This document shows positions 27,876 through 36,631 of a DNA stretch of 36,631 nt, piece by piece. The stretch is from positions 1 through 36,631 of the forward strand of contig JAGSPR010000038.1 in NCBI GenBank assembly GCA_018262455.1, written 5' to 3'. This DNA comes from Deltaproteobacteria bacterium. GTDB taxonomy: Bacteria > Myxococcota > Polyangia > Haliangiales > Haliangiaceae. The notes under the pieces are model-generated. The model searched no databases. It was not told the origin of the DNA and saw only the letters and a program-made list of their open reading frames with translations. A program made the translations under genes and the position numbers. The first letter of the stretch is position 1. Each line of letters begins with the position of its first letter.

Positions 27876-28226
27876 GTGTCAGAGATTCCCGACCCCGTCG
27901 TCGTACTCTCCACGCTGCCAGATGCCGAGGAGGCCGCGGCGATCGCGCGAGTGCTGGTCGAGGAGCGGCTCGCGGCGTGCGTGAACCTCGTCCCCGGCGT
28001 GCGCTCGATCTATCGCTTCGAGGGTCCGACAGGTGCCACGATGCAGGACGAGCGCGAGGTGCTGGCCATCATCAAGACGACGCGCGAGCGCTACGCCGAT
28101 CTGGCCCAGCGCCTGGTCGAGCTCCATCCCTATGACGTGCCCGAGGTCCTGGCGGTGCCGCTGCTCGGCGGTCACCTTGATTACATCGAATGGATCGCGG
28201 CGAGCGTCGCGCGCTCGTCGTCGTGA
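27876..28226 (+). CDS. cutA: divalent-cation tolerance protein CutA
   Basis: A 116-residue small trimeric CutA1 protein. The family pattern is complete: [20 protein letters not shown], the [19 protein letters not shown] segment (CVN and the Tyr-Arg-Phe core), [10 protein letters not shown] and [13 protein letters not shown] ending in YIEWI. GTG start at 27876 sits next to the first beta strand; the same frame stays open far upstream through the antisense of lysC, which is not coding. Linked in other bacteria to copper/divalent cation tolerance, though its biochemical role is unclear. It is divergent from lysC and convergent with the cysteine-repeat lipoprotein. Confidence 0.93.
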   Translation: MSEIPDPVVVLSTLPDAEEAAAIARVLVEERLAACVNLVPGVRSIYRFEGPTGATMQDEREVLAIIKTTRERYADLAQRLVELHPYDVPEVLAVPLLGGHLDYIEWIAASVARSSS

Positions 28227-28242
28227 CTGACCCTGGGGTCAG
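28227..28242. terminator. hairpin between convergent cutA and lipoprotein genes
   Basis: CTGACCC (28227-28233) and GGGTCAG (28236-28242) form a perfect inverted repeat immediately after the cutA stop and overlapping the end of the convergent gene. The loop is only two bases and no U-tract is present, so intrinsic termination is uncertain. Confidence 0.35.
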
Positions 28243-28700
28243 GGTCCGCCGACGCAGGCCGTGCACGCCTCGACGGTGACCGGCGCGACACACGCGGTCG
28301 GGTCGAGGAAGCACGCAACGCACAGGAGCACCACGTTCTGGTCGGCGCAGTCGATCGTGCTGCCACCGGTGCAGTCACCTGGGCAGTTCGCCGAGGTCTC
28401 GCCGCCGGCCGCGTCGCACACGGCATCGCCGCAGACCGGTCCGGTCGCCGGACAGTCACTCGGACAGTTTGCGGTGGTCTCCGAAGGAGCCTCGCAGGCG
28501 CTGTTGCCACAGACCGGCGTTACCTGACCGCCACAGTCCGCCGGGCAATGACCGACTTCGCTCGCGGCGCAGGTCCCGTCGCCGCACACGGCCTGCGCAG
28601 CCGGTGCGTCGGGCGGCGCGTCATCGCCGCTGCCGTTGCCATCGCCCCCAGCACACGCGCCTACCAGAACAGCGCAGATGAACGCGAGTGTTGTCCTCAT
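28239..28700 (-). CDS. cysteine-repeat lipoprotein
   Basis: A 153-residue secreted lipoprotein. Signal MRTTLAFICAVLVGAC ends in the lipobox V-G-A-C; a Gly/Asp-rich linker follows. Three degenerate copies of a CGDGxCxxxE...NCPxDC module come next (starting CGDGTC, CGNSAC, CGDAVC), then a fourth Cys-rich region. Each module has four Cys and is probably held by two disulphides; similar repeats are abundant on myxobacterial surface proteins. I use ATG 28700, as an upstream in-frame TTG (28712) adds only four residues. Probably anchored at the outer membrane; partner or ligand unknown. It is convergent with cutA, with a small hairpin at the junction. Confidence 0.75.
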   Translation of the reverse strand: MRTTLAFICAVLVGACAGGDGNGSGDDAPPDAPAAQAVCGDGTCAASEVGHCPADCGGQVTPVCGNSACEAPSETTANCPSDCPATGPVCGDAVCDAAGGETSANCPGDCTGGSTIDCADQNVVLLCVACFLDPTACVAPVTVEACTACVGGP

Positions 28701-28775
28701 CGCGCGGAACAATACTAACTAGGACATTCGAATCAACGAGAAACTAGGTACCCCGTGCAGACCGCACGTCTACAT

Positions 28776-31364
28776 TCACCCACCTTCGGAACCATACACA
28801 TCCTGTGCAAGCCGGCGTTCTAACGCGTGGCGCAGTGCCCGATGGGCCGGTCGGACCAGCGCGGGATCCTCGTCGAGGATCACCTCGGCATGCCGCCTCG
28901 CCTCGAGCAGCAACTCGGTGTGCTCCGCGAGGCTGCCGAACCGCAGCCGCGGCACGCCGGCCTGCTTGGGGCCGAGGAGCTCGCCATGACCGCGGAGCAT
29001 CAGATCCTGCTCGGCGATCCGGAACCCATCGTGGGTCGCGACCATCGCGGCGAGCCGGGCCTCGGCGTCGTCACCGAGACTGCCCTGCGAGAGCAGCAGG
29101 CAATGCGACGCGGTCGTCCCGCGACCGACGCGACCGCGGAGCTGGTGGAGCTGCGCGAGCCCGAACCGCTCGGCATCGTGGATGATCATCACGGTCGCGC
29201 TCGGGACGTCGACCCCGACCTCGATCACCGTCGTTGCGACCAGCACGTCGAGCGCCCCGTCCTTGAACGCCCGCATCACGCGATCGCGCTCGCCGCCGTC
29301 GAGCCGGCCGTGGACCAGCCCGACCCGCGCACGTGGCAGCTCGGCCGCCAGCTCGCTCGCCGTGGTGGTGGCGTCTTTCCACGTCCGGCTCTTGTCGTCG
29401 TCGCCATCCTCGCCGGGCTCGACCTTGGGGCACACGACGTAGACGCGCTCGCCTGCCAGAACCCGCTCGGTGACCAGCTTGTAGGCGGCGGTGCGGCCGC
29501 GCGCGCCCGCCAGGATCTTCGTGGCGATGGGCTGGCGCCCCGGCGGTAGCTCGTCGAGCACCGAGACGTCGAGGTCGCCGTACGCGGTGAGCGCGAGCGT
29601 GCGCGGGATCGGGGTGGCCGTCATGACGAGCAAATGCGGTGCCCCCTGGCCGTCGCCCTTGTCGCGCAGCCTGGCCCGCTGCGCCACGCCGAACCGGTGC
29701 TGCTCGTCGATGATGACGAGCCCGAGCGCGCCGAACCCGACTGCCTCCGACAACAGCGCGTGGGTGCCGATCAGCACGTCGACCTGCCCCGCTGCCAGCA
29801 TCGCAAGCAGCGACGCGCGCACCCCCTTCGGGGTCGACGCGGAGAGCAACTCGATCCGGAGCTTGACGTTCGCGGTCCACCGCTTCCAGGTCTCGTAGTG
29901 CTGCTCCGCGAGCAGCTCGGTCGGCGCCATGATCGCGGTCTGGCGGCCCGCGCGCGCGACCTGGAGCGCGGCGGCGAAGGCCACGGCCGTCTTGCCGGAT
30001 CCGACATCGCCCTGGAGCAGCCGGCTCATCGGGATCGCACGCGCGAGGTCCGCGGACAGCTCGCCGATCACCCGGCACTGCGCACCCGTGGGCGTGAACG
30101 GCAGCGCCTCGCGCAGCTCGCCCTCGAGCCCCGACGTCACCCCGCACGCCACCGCGGCATCGCTCCGCCGCTCGCGTCGCCGCAGCGCGACCGCGACCCC
30201 GAGCGCGAACAGCTCCCCGAACGCGAGCCGGCGTTGCCACCGGCTGTTGCCGAGGTTGAGGGCGGCGAGGTCCAGGGTGGTGATCTCGGGCGACGGCGCG
30301 TGCAGCGACGCCAGGGTCTCGGCGAGGCTTGGCAGCTGCGCGGCCCGTTCGACGCTCGCCGGCACCCCGTCCTCGGCGGTCGAGCCGACCCGCTCGCACG
30401 CCGTCGCACACGCCTGACGCAGCCGGCTGCCCGGCACGCCCGCGATGTCGGGGTAGCGAGGCAGGATCGTCGGCAGCGGCTTGGCCGTGCCCGGCTGCGC
30501 GTCGGCGATCTCGATGCCGAGGATGTCGGGGTTGGCCAGCTCGGTGCGCCCGGCGCGCTGGCGCATGACGCCGGACAGCACGACCTGCGCTCCTGGTGGC
30601 ATCCGCTTCTCGATCCCGGCGAACACGTTGAACCACCGCACGAGCGCGGTCGCAGGATCGCCGGCGTCGAGGTTGGCCAGCCGGACCTCGGCCCAGCGCC
30701 GGCCGCGCGCGAAGATCATCTTCGAGCCCGTGACCTTGGCGACGAACGTCGCTCGCTGGCCCTCGGCGAGCTTGCAGGCGTCCGCGAGCGGCTGAGCGTT
30801 GCGCACGTCGTCGTAGCGCCGCGGCAGTGTCCAGAGCAGATCCTCGACGGTGGTGAGCCCCTTCTCCGCGAGCCGCTGCGCGAACGCCGGCCCGATCCCC
30901 GGGAGCGAGTGGGTGGGCGCCGCGAGCGGATCGATCACGGCCGGCGGGGCGGCGGGCTTCACGGCCGGCGGGGAGGCGGGCTTCGCGACCGGCCGCGACT
31001 TGTTCGCCGGGGGGGGACCTGTCGGCGCCGGCGCTTGCGGCGATGGCGCGATGGGCGCGAGCACGGGCTTGCCGGTCGGCGCGGTCACCACGGTCGGCCG
31101 CGGCATCCGCGCGATCAGGCGCATCCCCCGCGCCACCTCGAACGCCTGCTGGTGCTCGTCGAGTTGCTCCCAGTTGCCGAGCACCACCCGCCAGAGATCC
31201 AGCCCCTCGACCGCGACCTTGTCAATCAGCCCGTCACACGCCGCGCGCAACGCGTGTCCGAGCCCTTGCACCTTGCGCACACCGGTGAAGTTGTTCGCGG
31301 CGGCCAGCTCGAGCGGCCGGCGCAACGCCTCGACCCGGCGCTTGAGCTCGACATCCGCACTCAC
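28776..31364 (-). CDS. recG: ATP-dependent DNA helicase RecG
   Basis: An 862-residue helicase that regresses stalled forks and branch-migrates junctions. GTG start. A 150-residue N-terminal part not typical of the family (a helical segment, then a Pro/Ala-rich linker at about 88-150) precedes the usual LPGIGPAFAQRLAEKGLTTVEDLLW. The wedge/OB domain spans about residues 200-300. Helicase motifs follow: GDVGSGKT (452-459), DEQHRFG (about 555), TATPIPRTLALTAYGDLDVS, VHGRLDGGERDRVM, and ATTVIEVGVDVPSAT with QLRGRVGRG. The C-terminal domain is present (LRGHGELLGPKQAG), so the gene is complete. RecG is usually about 690-700 residues; the excess is all N-terminal. It lies 83 bases downstream of the FHA gene. 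Confidence 0.95.
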   Translation of the reverse strand: MSADVELKRRVEALRRPLELAAANNFTGVRKVQGLGHALRAACDGLIDKVAVEGLDLWRVVLGNWEQLDEHQQAFEVARGMRLIARMPRPTVVTAPTGKPVLAPIAPSPQAPAPTGPPPANKSRPVAKPASPPAVKPAAPPAVIDPLAAPTHSLPGIGPAFAQRLAEKGLTTVEDLLWTLPRRYDDVRNAQPLADACKLAEGQRATFVAKVTGSKMIFARGRRWAEVRLANLDAGDPATALVRWFNVFAGIEKRMPPGAQVVLSGVMRQRAGRTELANPDILGIEIADAQPGTAKPLPTILPRYPDIAGVPGSRLRQACATACERVGSTAEDGVPASVERAAQLPSLAETLASLHAPSPEITTLDLAALNLGNSRWQRRLAFGELFALGVAVALRRRERRSDAAVACGVTSGLEGELREALPFTPTGAQCRVIGELSADLARAIPMSRLLQGDVGSGKTAVAFAAALQVARAGRQTAIMAPTELLAEQHYETWKRWTANVKLRIELLSASTPKGVRASLLAMLAAGQVDVLIGTHALLSEAVGFGALGLVIIDEQHRFGVAQRARLRDKGDGQGAPHLLVMTATPIPRTLALTAYGDLDVSVLDELPPGRQPIATKILAGARGRTAAYKLVTERVLAGERVYVVCPKVEPGEDGDDDKSRTWKDATTTASELAAELPRARVGLVHGRLDGGERDRVMRAFKDGALDVLVATTVIEVGVDVPSATVMIIHDAERFGLAQLHQLRGRVGRGTTASHCLLLSQGSLGDDAEARLAAMVATHDGFRIAEQDLMLRGHGELLGPKQAGVPRLRFGSLAEHTELLLEARRHAEVILDEDPALVRPAHRALRHALERRLAQDVYGSEGG

Positions 31365-31447
31365 GGCCGAACGCTAGCATCCGAGGCTGTCATCGAAATG
31401 CGCGAGATGCGCTGCGATGGTCCGCCGAGATGGCCGACGAGCGGTCG

Positions 31448-32200
<753 letters not shown>

Positions 32201-32240
32201 AAACTCCGGTGGGTAAGCGCGGAACGCGCGACTCGACCCC

Positions 32241-32260
32241 TTTGGCTCCCAGGTGCCAAA
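32241..32260. repeat. inverted repeat in the intergenic region upstream of the FHA gene
   Basis: TTTGGC (32241-32246) and GCCAAA (32255-32260) flank an eight-base loop, 41-60 bases before the FHA start and after the HEAT-lipoprotein stop. It could be a weak terminator or a dyad operator. Confidence 0.35.
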
Positions 32261-32300
32261 CGATACTACATCGTCTCGGCGGGCGCGACCAAACCGCGGC

Positions 32301-33617
32301 TCACTTGGGCTTGTCGACGACGCCTAGTTTGTCCGCCAGCTCTTTCGCGCGCTGGCCGAGGGTGGGGTCGCTCTTGCCTTCGGCGTTCTCCCCCCAGTAG
32401 CCGACCAGCCGGTCCTTGTTGCCGGCGAGCGCGAGCAGTCGCGGCTTGTCCTCCACGGACTTCATCGCCCCGAGGGCTTCGATGGCCACCCACTTCGCGA
32501 CCGTCGATCTGGTGGTCAGGAGCTCGCGCACCGCGGCCAGCACCTCGGCGCGGGGTGCCATCCTGGAGATCTCCAGCACCACGGTGCCGGTCAGCTCGTC
32601 CTCCACGTACGCCCCGGCGTCTGGCATCGCCTTCACGACCTCGAGGATCGTCTTGGTCCCGCCGCAGCGGAGCGCGTTGGTGGCCACGACGTACTTGAAC
32701 CGCGACTCCTTGTGAGGGGCGCCGACCATCCCGGCCAGCGGCGCAAAGCACTTGGGCGCGCCGATCGCGCGGATCAGCTCGATCGCGGTGTTCACGACCT
32801 TGCCCGGCTGCGTGTCGTCCTTGGCGAGCGCGACGATCGCATCCAGGCTCGGCACGAGCGGCTCTGGCCCGAGGATCTCGAACAGCCCCCCAGGATCGAG
32901 ATACGCGGTGTACAGCGCCCCGAACACGCGCGTCGTCAACGTCGGATCTCCGCGATCCATCCGCGCAACGTCGAGCAGCTTCTTGACCGCGTCCGGACTC
33001 CCGGTGGCCGCGAGCCCGAGCAGCAGCTCGTCTTCGATCTTGAACTTCGACTGCTCCTGGCCCGGCGCGGCGATGAGGCCGTTCAGGACGTCGATCAGCT
33101 TCTTGGCCATCGCGGGGCCGACCATGCGGATGACCGTCGGGCCAGTGTACTGGCCGAGCCCCTCGCGCCCCTTGTACGAGGGCACCGCATACCAGTCGAC
33201 GAGGTAGCCATCGATCTGCTGCTTCAGCGAATCGTCGGCCCACTTGCGGATCATCACCAGGGCGTCCTTCGCGACCGGCTGCGGGCCGCCGCTCGGGACC
33301 TTCTTCTCGTTCTCGATCCGCGCGATGTCCCACAGCCGAGGGGCAAGCTTGCCGATCAGCGCCGTGCGCCGGCCCGGCGACATCGTCTCGATCATGTTGC
33401 GGACGTCGGCCTCCTGCCCCATCTTGATCATGTTCGCCGCTGCGTGCGCCGACAGGTCGGGATCGAGCTCCTCGCTGGCGACCGCGCTCTTGAGCTTGCC
33501 CGGGCCCTTCTCGGTCCGGGTCCACTTGTCGATCGAGTCGTGATCGGTCTTCTCGCAGCCCGCCGCGGAGGACAGGGCCAGGGTGACAAGAAAGATCCTC
33601 AGGGCGCGCGCGAACAT
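32301..33617 (-). CDS. HEAT-repeat-like lipoprotein, unknown function
   Basis: A 438-residue protein with a signal peptide MFARALRIFLVTLALSSAAGC and lipobox A-A-G-C (Cys21). The mature part is almost wholly alpha-helical pairs about 35-45 residues long, such as TTRSTVAKWVAIEALGAMK and ALVMIRKWADDSL, which resemble HEAT/armadillo repeats used for protein binding. It has no enzyme motif. Probably anchored in a membrane facing the periplasm. It is divergent from the FadL-like gene (34 bases between starts), so they may share a promoter region. Similar HEAT lipoproteins are common in myxobacteria and their jobs are mostly unknown. Confidence 0.8.
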   Translation of the reverse strand: MFARALRIFLVTLALSSAAGCEKTDHDSIDKWTRTEKGPGKLKSAVASEELDPDLSAHAAANMIKMGQEADVRNMIETMSPGRRTALIGKLAPRLWDIARIENEKKVPSGGPQPVAKDALVMIRKWADDSLKQQIDGYLVDWYAVPSYKGREGLGQYTGPTVIRMVGPAMAKKLIDVLNGLIAAPGQEQSKFKIEDELLLGLAATGSPDAVKKLLDVARMDRGDPTLTTRVFGALYTAYLDPGGLFEILGPEPLVPSLDAIVALAKDDTQPGKVVNTAIELIRAIGAPKCFAPLAGMVGAPHKESRFKYVVATNALRCGGTKTILEVVKAMPDAGAYVEDELTGTVVLEISRMAPRAEVLAAVRELLTTRSTVAKWVAIEALGAMKSVEDKPRLLALAGNKDRLVGYWGENAEGKSDPTLGQRAKELADKLGVVDKPK

Positions 33618-33651
33618 GGCGGCAGCTTATCGTGGTGATACGTTTCGCGCG

Positions 33652-35082
33652 ATGGCCACCCGGCCGATCCTCACCCTCATCTTGTGGAGCGCGGTCAGCA
33701 CCGCGGCCGCTTCGCCACGTTCGGACTCCACCGTCGGCCGCGCCGTGTTCACCGGCGCGACGGTCCCGAGCGCGACCTCGATCAGCCTCAACCCGGCGGC
33801 GATCGGCCTCGGCAGCCGCGACGAGATCTACCTCTCCGTCACCGCTGTCCTCGAGCAGTTCGGGATCGACCGCAAGACGATCGATCTCGCGACCGATAGC
33901 CTGGTTCCCGGCGACCAGGTGCGCGACCTCGAGCTCGGTCCGGGTGGATCGCTCGCATTCGTGTGGCACCCCTACGAGCGCGCCACGCTCGGGTTCGAGA
34001 TCCGTTCGCCGTCGCCGGAGATGTTCCCGAACGATCCCGCGCTCCGCTATCACTCGCTCGGCAGCCGGCAGCGCAACTACCTGTCGACGATCGCCGCGAG
34101 CTTCAAGGTGACCAGCCGCATCTATTTCGGCTTCAGCCTCACCGACGACATCACGTCGCTGCGGCTCAGGTATGCACGCGACACCGGGCTCGATCCTGGG
34201 CGCGCGGACTGTGGCGGCACGCCGTGTGGTCTCGAGAACCCCGCCGCGTCGGAGGTCTACGACGTCACGGTGCGGTCGCCGAACGTGCTGTCGAAGGACA
34301 ACCTCCGCGGCAACCTCGGGTTCGTCGCGCGGGTGTGGCGCGACGTCTGGCTCGGCATCGCGTATCACAACACGCCCGGTTTCGGCATCCAGACCGAGCT
34401 CGCCGGCGAGATGAACGTCACCAAGGCCCCGCGCGACGGTGGCGAGCATATCCGTGGTGACTCGACCGTCTACGTGTCGTACCCGGCGAGCGTCGACGGT
34501 GAGGTTCGCGCGCACATCCTGCCAGACCTCGAGGTCCATGTCGGTGGCCGATGGGAAGACCTGTCGCGGATGCAGGCGTATGACGTGCGCGGCTACGGCA
34601 GCTCGTTTCGCGGTCAGAACGTGCCCGAGTGGCAGCTGCGTGCGCGCGGGATGCACGACGCGTTCGCGATCTGGGCGGGCCTCGAGCAGCTCGACATCGG
34701 CGAGCGCGCCGACCGCCTGTGGTGGCTTCGGTTCGGCGGCCGGCTCGGGCTCGAGACGTCGTCGCAGGTGCCGAACAAGACCTCGCCGTCGACGAACTCG
34801 CCAACTTCGTTCACGCTCGATCTCGGCGCGCAGGTCCGGCCCGGACGAGACTCGAGCTGGATCATCCAGCTCTCGTACGGCCTCCAGGCGTTCGCGCGCG
34901 TCCAGGTCGACGACAGTGCCTACGATCCACGGCTCGCGCTCGACTGCATCGATAGCGGGTTCAACTACGAGTCGCGGTCGTGCGAGGCACTGCGCAACGG
35001 CTACGCGATCTCCACCGCCGCCGGCGACTACAGCCGGTTCCAGCACGCGATCCGGCTCGGTCTCCGGTATGCGCTCCCCTGA
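33652..35082 (+). CDS. outer-membrane beta-barrel protein, FadL/OMPP1-like
   Basis: A 476-residue protein. The signal peptide ILTLILWSAVSTAAAS is followed by VGRAVFTGATVPSATSISLNPAAIGLGSRD, the opening seen in FadL/TodX channels where the N-terminal plug carries an NPA motif. The rest alternates hydrophobic and polar residues in many strands ending in aromatic girdles, and the C-terminus is a strand ending LGLRYALP. Such barrels take up hydrophobic compounds across the outer membrane. ATG 33652 is chosen because the signal begins there; an in-frame ATG at 33583 would extend it through the divergent start region. Its stop overlaps the next gene by 14 bases, so the two are co-transcribed. Confidence 0.75.
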   Translation: MATRPILTLILWSAVSTAAASPRSDSTVGRAVFTGATVPSATSISLNPAAIGLGSRDEIYLSVTAVLEQFGIDRKTIDLATDSLVPGDQVRDLELGPGGSLAFVWHPYERATLGFEIRSPSPEMFPNDPALRYHSLGSRQRNYLSTIAASFKVTSRIYFGFSLTDDITSLRLRYARDTGLDPGRADCGGTPCGLENPAASEVYDVTVRSPNVLSKDNLRGNLGFVARVWRDVWLGIAYHNTPGFGIQTELAGEMNVTKAPRDGGEHIRGDSTVYVSYPASVDGEVRAHILPDLEVHVGGRWEDLSRMQAYDVRGYGSSFRGQNVPEWQLRARGMHDAFAIWAGLEQLDIGERADRLWWLRFGGRLGLETSSQVPNKTSPSTNSPTSFTLDLGAQVRPGRDSSWIIQLSYGLQAFARVQVDDSAYDPRLALDCIDSGFNYESRSCEALRNGYAISTAAGDYSRFQHAIRLGLRYALP

Positions 35083-36199
35083 GATCTGCGTGGTCGGCGC
35101 GGGCGGCCTCGTCGGTCGCCGGATCTGCAGCGAGCTCGCCGCCGCGGGCGTGCCGTTCTCGATCACGACGCGCACCGCGCGCCCACCGGCACTCGCCGAG
35201 GCCCGTGCTCACGTCGCCGAGATCCGCGATGCCGCGGCGCTCGCCAGCGCGTTCGCTGGGGCCCGGGTCGTCATCAACGCCGCCGGACCGCTGCGCGAGA
35301 CCGCGGCGCCGGTGCTCGTCGGCGCGCTCACGGCGGGCGCGCACTACGTCGATGTCGGCGGCGAACAGGAGGTGTTGCAGTCGCTCTATGAACGCCACGA
35401 ATCGACGGCGCGGCGAGCGGGGTTGGTCGCGCTGCCGGGCGCGGGCCTCGATTGCATGATCGGCGATCTCGCGGCGGCATGGGCGACGGCGCACCTGTGC
35501 GGCGGCGAGCTCGAGGGTGCGGCAGTTCGCAGCGCGCCGGCGCCGCGACTCGCCGAGGATCGGCCGCTCGACGAGGTCTGCGTCAGCTACGTGTTCGACG
35601 ACCTCGTGCTCTCGGCCGGCAGCCAGCGCGCGCTGTTCGGCGCGGTCGGCGGCCGTGCGGTCGTGTGGCGGCGCGATCGCTGGGAGCCCGGTCGCGCGGG
35701 CGAGCGCCGTCGGGTCAATGCGGGCGCGGCGCTCGGGGGCGAGCGTGATGCGGTGGGTCATCCGGCCGGCGATGCGGTGACCGTCCCGCGGCACGTCTCG
35801 GCCAACCTCGTGGCGACCTATCTCTCGACGACACGCACCGCCGCCTCGGGCGCGTTGCTGCGACTGCTCGCCACCGCGTTGCCACTGGTCCCGCGTGCGG
35901 CCTCGCAGCTGCTCGCGGCATACGCCACACCGGATGCCGACTATGCAGGCACGCGGCTCGCGGTGATCGCGCAAGCGCGGCGAGGCTTCTCGGCCGCACA
36001 GGTCACGGTGCGCGGACTCGATCCTTATCGCGTGACCGCGGTCGCGACGGCGTGGGCGGCACGCCAGCTCCTCTCGCGTGGTGCCGGCCCCGTCGGGATG
36101 CGCGCGCCTGGCGAGCTGTTTCGCGGTGCACCCGCGCTGCGTGAGCTCGCGGCCGCGGCGGACCTCACGATCGAGCCGAGCTTCGGTCCCGCGCACTGA
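35069..36199 (+). CDS. saccharopine-dehydrogenase-like NAD(P)-dependent oxidoreductase
   Basis: A 376-residue protein opening EICVVGAGGLVGRRI, a Rossmann motif, then NAAGPL and YVDVGGE, which characterise the saccharopine-dehydrogenase-like (trans-acting enoyl reductase/SCCPDH) group. A hydrophobic stretch ALLRLLATALPLVPRAASQLL suggests membrane association, as in SCCPDH proteins. The substrate is unknown; relatives act on lipid or polyketide intermediates. ATG 35069 overlaps the end of the barrel gene by 14 bases. A GGCCG/CGGCC hairpin (36204-36219) follows the stop. The pairing with an OMP for hydrophobic compounds hints at lipid uptake or processing, but this is weak. Confidence 0.78.
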   Translation: MRSPEICVVGAGGLVGRRICSELAAAGVPFSITTRTARPPALAEARAHVAEIRDAAALASAFAGARVVINAAGPLRETAAPVLVGALTAGAHYVDVGGEQEVLQSLYERHESTARRAGLVALPGAGLDCMIGDLAAAWATAHLCGGELEGAAVRSAPAPRLAEDRPLDEVCVSYVFDDLVLSAGSQRALFGAVGGRAVVWRRDRWEPGRAGERRRVNAGAALGGERDAVGHPAGDAVTVPRHVSANLVATYLSTTRTAASGALLRLLATALPLVPRAASQLLAAYATPDADYAGTRLAVIAQARRGFSAAQVTVRGLDPYRVTAVATAWAARQLLSRGAGPVGMRAPGELFRGAPALRELAAAADLTIEPSFGPAH

Positions 36200-36203
36200 C
36201 GCA

Positions 36204-36219
36204 TGGCCGCGATCGGCCA
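36204..36219. terminator. hairpin downstream of the oxidoreductase gene
   Basis: TGGCCG (36204-36209) and CGGCCA (36214-36219) with a four-base loop lie just after the stop at 36199. No U-tract follows, so it is a weak terminator candidate. The remaining bases to 36328 hold nothing else I can recognise. Confidence 0.3.
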
Positions 36220-36328
36220 ACCACGAAACTTCTCGGAGATCACGCATGATCCTCCCAGATCGAAGCGCACGTCGTGACGCGCGGGCGCTCGGCCGTCGCG
36301 TGATCGCGGACGTGGTATCAACGTTGTG

Positions 36329-36631
36329 ATGCCGACCGCGAGCTCAGCGATCATGTCCTCGTGGCAGCTCGAGGCGGAGGCACCCGCGGGCCGTGGCGTC
36401 ACGGCCCGGCGATATCGTCTCGCCAGTAACGGGCTCGGCTTGATCACCGCGATCGATCGGCGTGCGCCGATCGTCGCGCTGCAGACCTGGTATCGCGTCG
36501 GCTCGCGCCACGAGCGCCCGGGGGCGACCGGCATGGCGCACCTGTTCGAGCACCTGATGTTCGGTCAGACCGAGAAGATGCCACCCGGCGAGTTCGATCG
36601 GCTGGTCGAGCGCACGGGTGGCGAATCGAAC
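36329..36631 (+). CDS. M16-family zinc metalloprotease, N-terminal fragment
   Basis: The first 101 codons of a pitrilysin/insulinase-type peptidase, cut by the right edge. ATG 36329; an in-frame ATG at 36353 is an alternative. The inverted zinc motif HLFEH (His71, Glu74, His75) within TGMAHLFEHLMFG is diagnostic, and the NGL, WYRVGSR and GGESN segments fit the family's first repeat. No signal peptide is visible at this start. Family members degrade small peptides in the cytoplasm or periplasm, or process presequences. It lies 129 bases downstream of the oxidoreductase on the same strand. Confidence 0.9.
   Translation, partial: MPTASSAIMSSWQLEAEAPAGRGVTARRYRLASNGLGLITAIDRRAPIVALQTWYRVGSRHERPGATGMAHLFEHLMFGQTEKMPPGEFDRLVERTGGESN

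Noticed and set aside
26634..28226. 530-codon open frame ending in CutA
   Set aside because: Only the last 116 codons are CutA; the rest is antisense to lysC. GTG 27876 is the sensible start.
32266..35175. 969-codon minus-strand open frame
   Set aside because: It runs antisense to the FadL-like gene and out of frame through the HEAT lipoprotein; both real genes have signal peptides and coherent domains, and this frame has none.

Overview
The window is GC-rich, densely packed bacterial chromosome (about two thirds G+C by eye, with G/C favoured at third codon positions). Myxobacterial traits suggest a myxobacterium-like member of the Myxococcota: a HEAT-repeat lipoprotein, a CGDG-type cysteine-repeat lipoprotein, an RHH-FHA fusion, a RecG with a long proline/alanine-rich N-terminal part, and many GTG/TTG starts. 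This is an inference from style and families, since no rRNA or tRNA gene is present. No intergenic stretch exceeds 300 bases; the longest is about 185 bases (14281-14464).

Layout. (1) 1-3336 (-): most of the replicative DNA polymerase III alpha subunit (dnaE), running off the left edge, followed by a small lipoprotein (3480-3845, +). (2) 3854-22391: an accessory-looking envelope/phosphodiester island in several short operons. It holds four CDP-alcohol phosphatidyltransferases (3854-4609, 10533-11532, 11584-12381, 15196-16461). It also holds two complete sugar/alcohol-phosphate cytidylyltransferases: a LicC/PntC-like one (14465-15199) and an inositol-1-phosphate-cytidylyltransferase-like one (19814-20560). 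Two PhnW-like class V aminotransferases are present, one fused to a degenerate nucleotidyltransferase-like domain. The rest of the island is an RpiB-like isomerase with an altered active site, a CysQ/IMPase phosphatase, a uridine-kinase-like P-loop kinase, an MMPL/RND transporter (broken), a Wzx-type flippase, two FkbM methyltransferases and a membrane alkaline-phosphatase-superfamily transferase. (3) 22476-28700: a two-TM potassium channel with RCK domain, a BoxD/PaaZ-type aldehyde dehydrogenase, two coupled unknown genes, lysC, cutA and a cysteine-repeat lipoprotein. (4) 28776-36631: recG, an RHH-FHA protein, a HEAT lipoprotein, a FadL-like outer-membrane protein, a saccharopine-dehydrogenase-like oxidoreductase and the start of an M16 zinc protease.

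How the island may work (inference). The two cytidylyltransferases would make CDP-activated polar alcohols (CDP-inositol-like; CDP-choline/ethanolamine/aminoethylphosphonate-like). The CDP-alcohol phosphatidyltransferases would join these to lipid or polyol acceptors, the aminotransferases and isomerase would supply amino/polyol building blocks, the FkbM enzymes and the AlkP-superfamily protein would decorate the product, and the flippase and MMPL protein would move it across the membrane. No PEP mutase, phosphonopyruvate decarboxylase or inositol-phosphate synthase is present in the window, so the building blocks are not proven. Two island genes carry apparent inactivating changes: a one-base G-run frameshift at 10666-10670 and a deletion-like frameshift near 8436.
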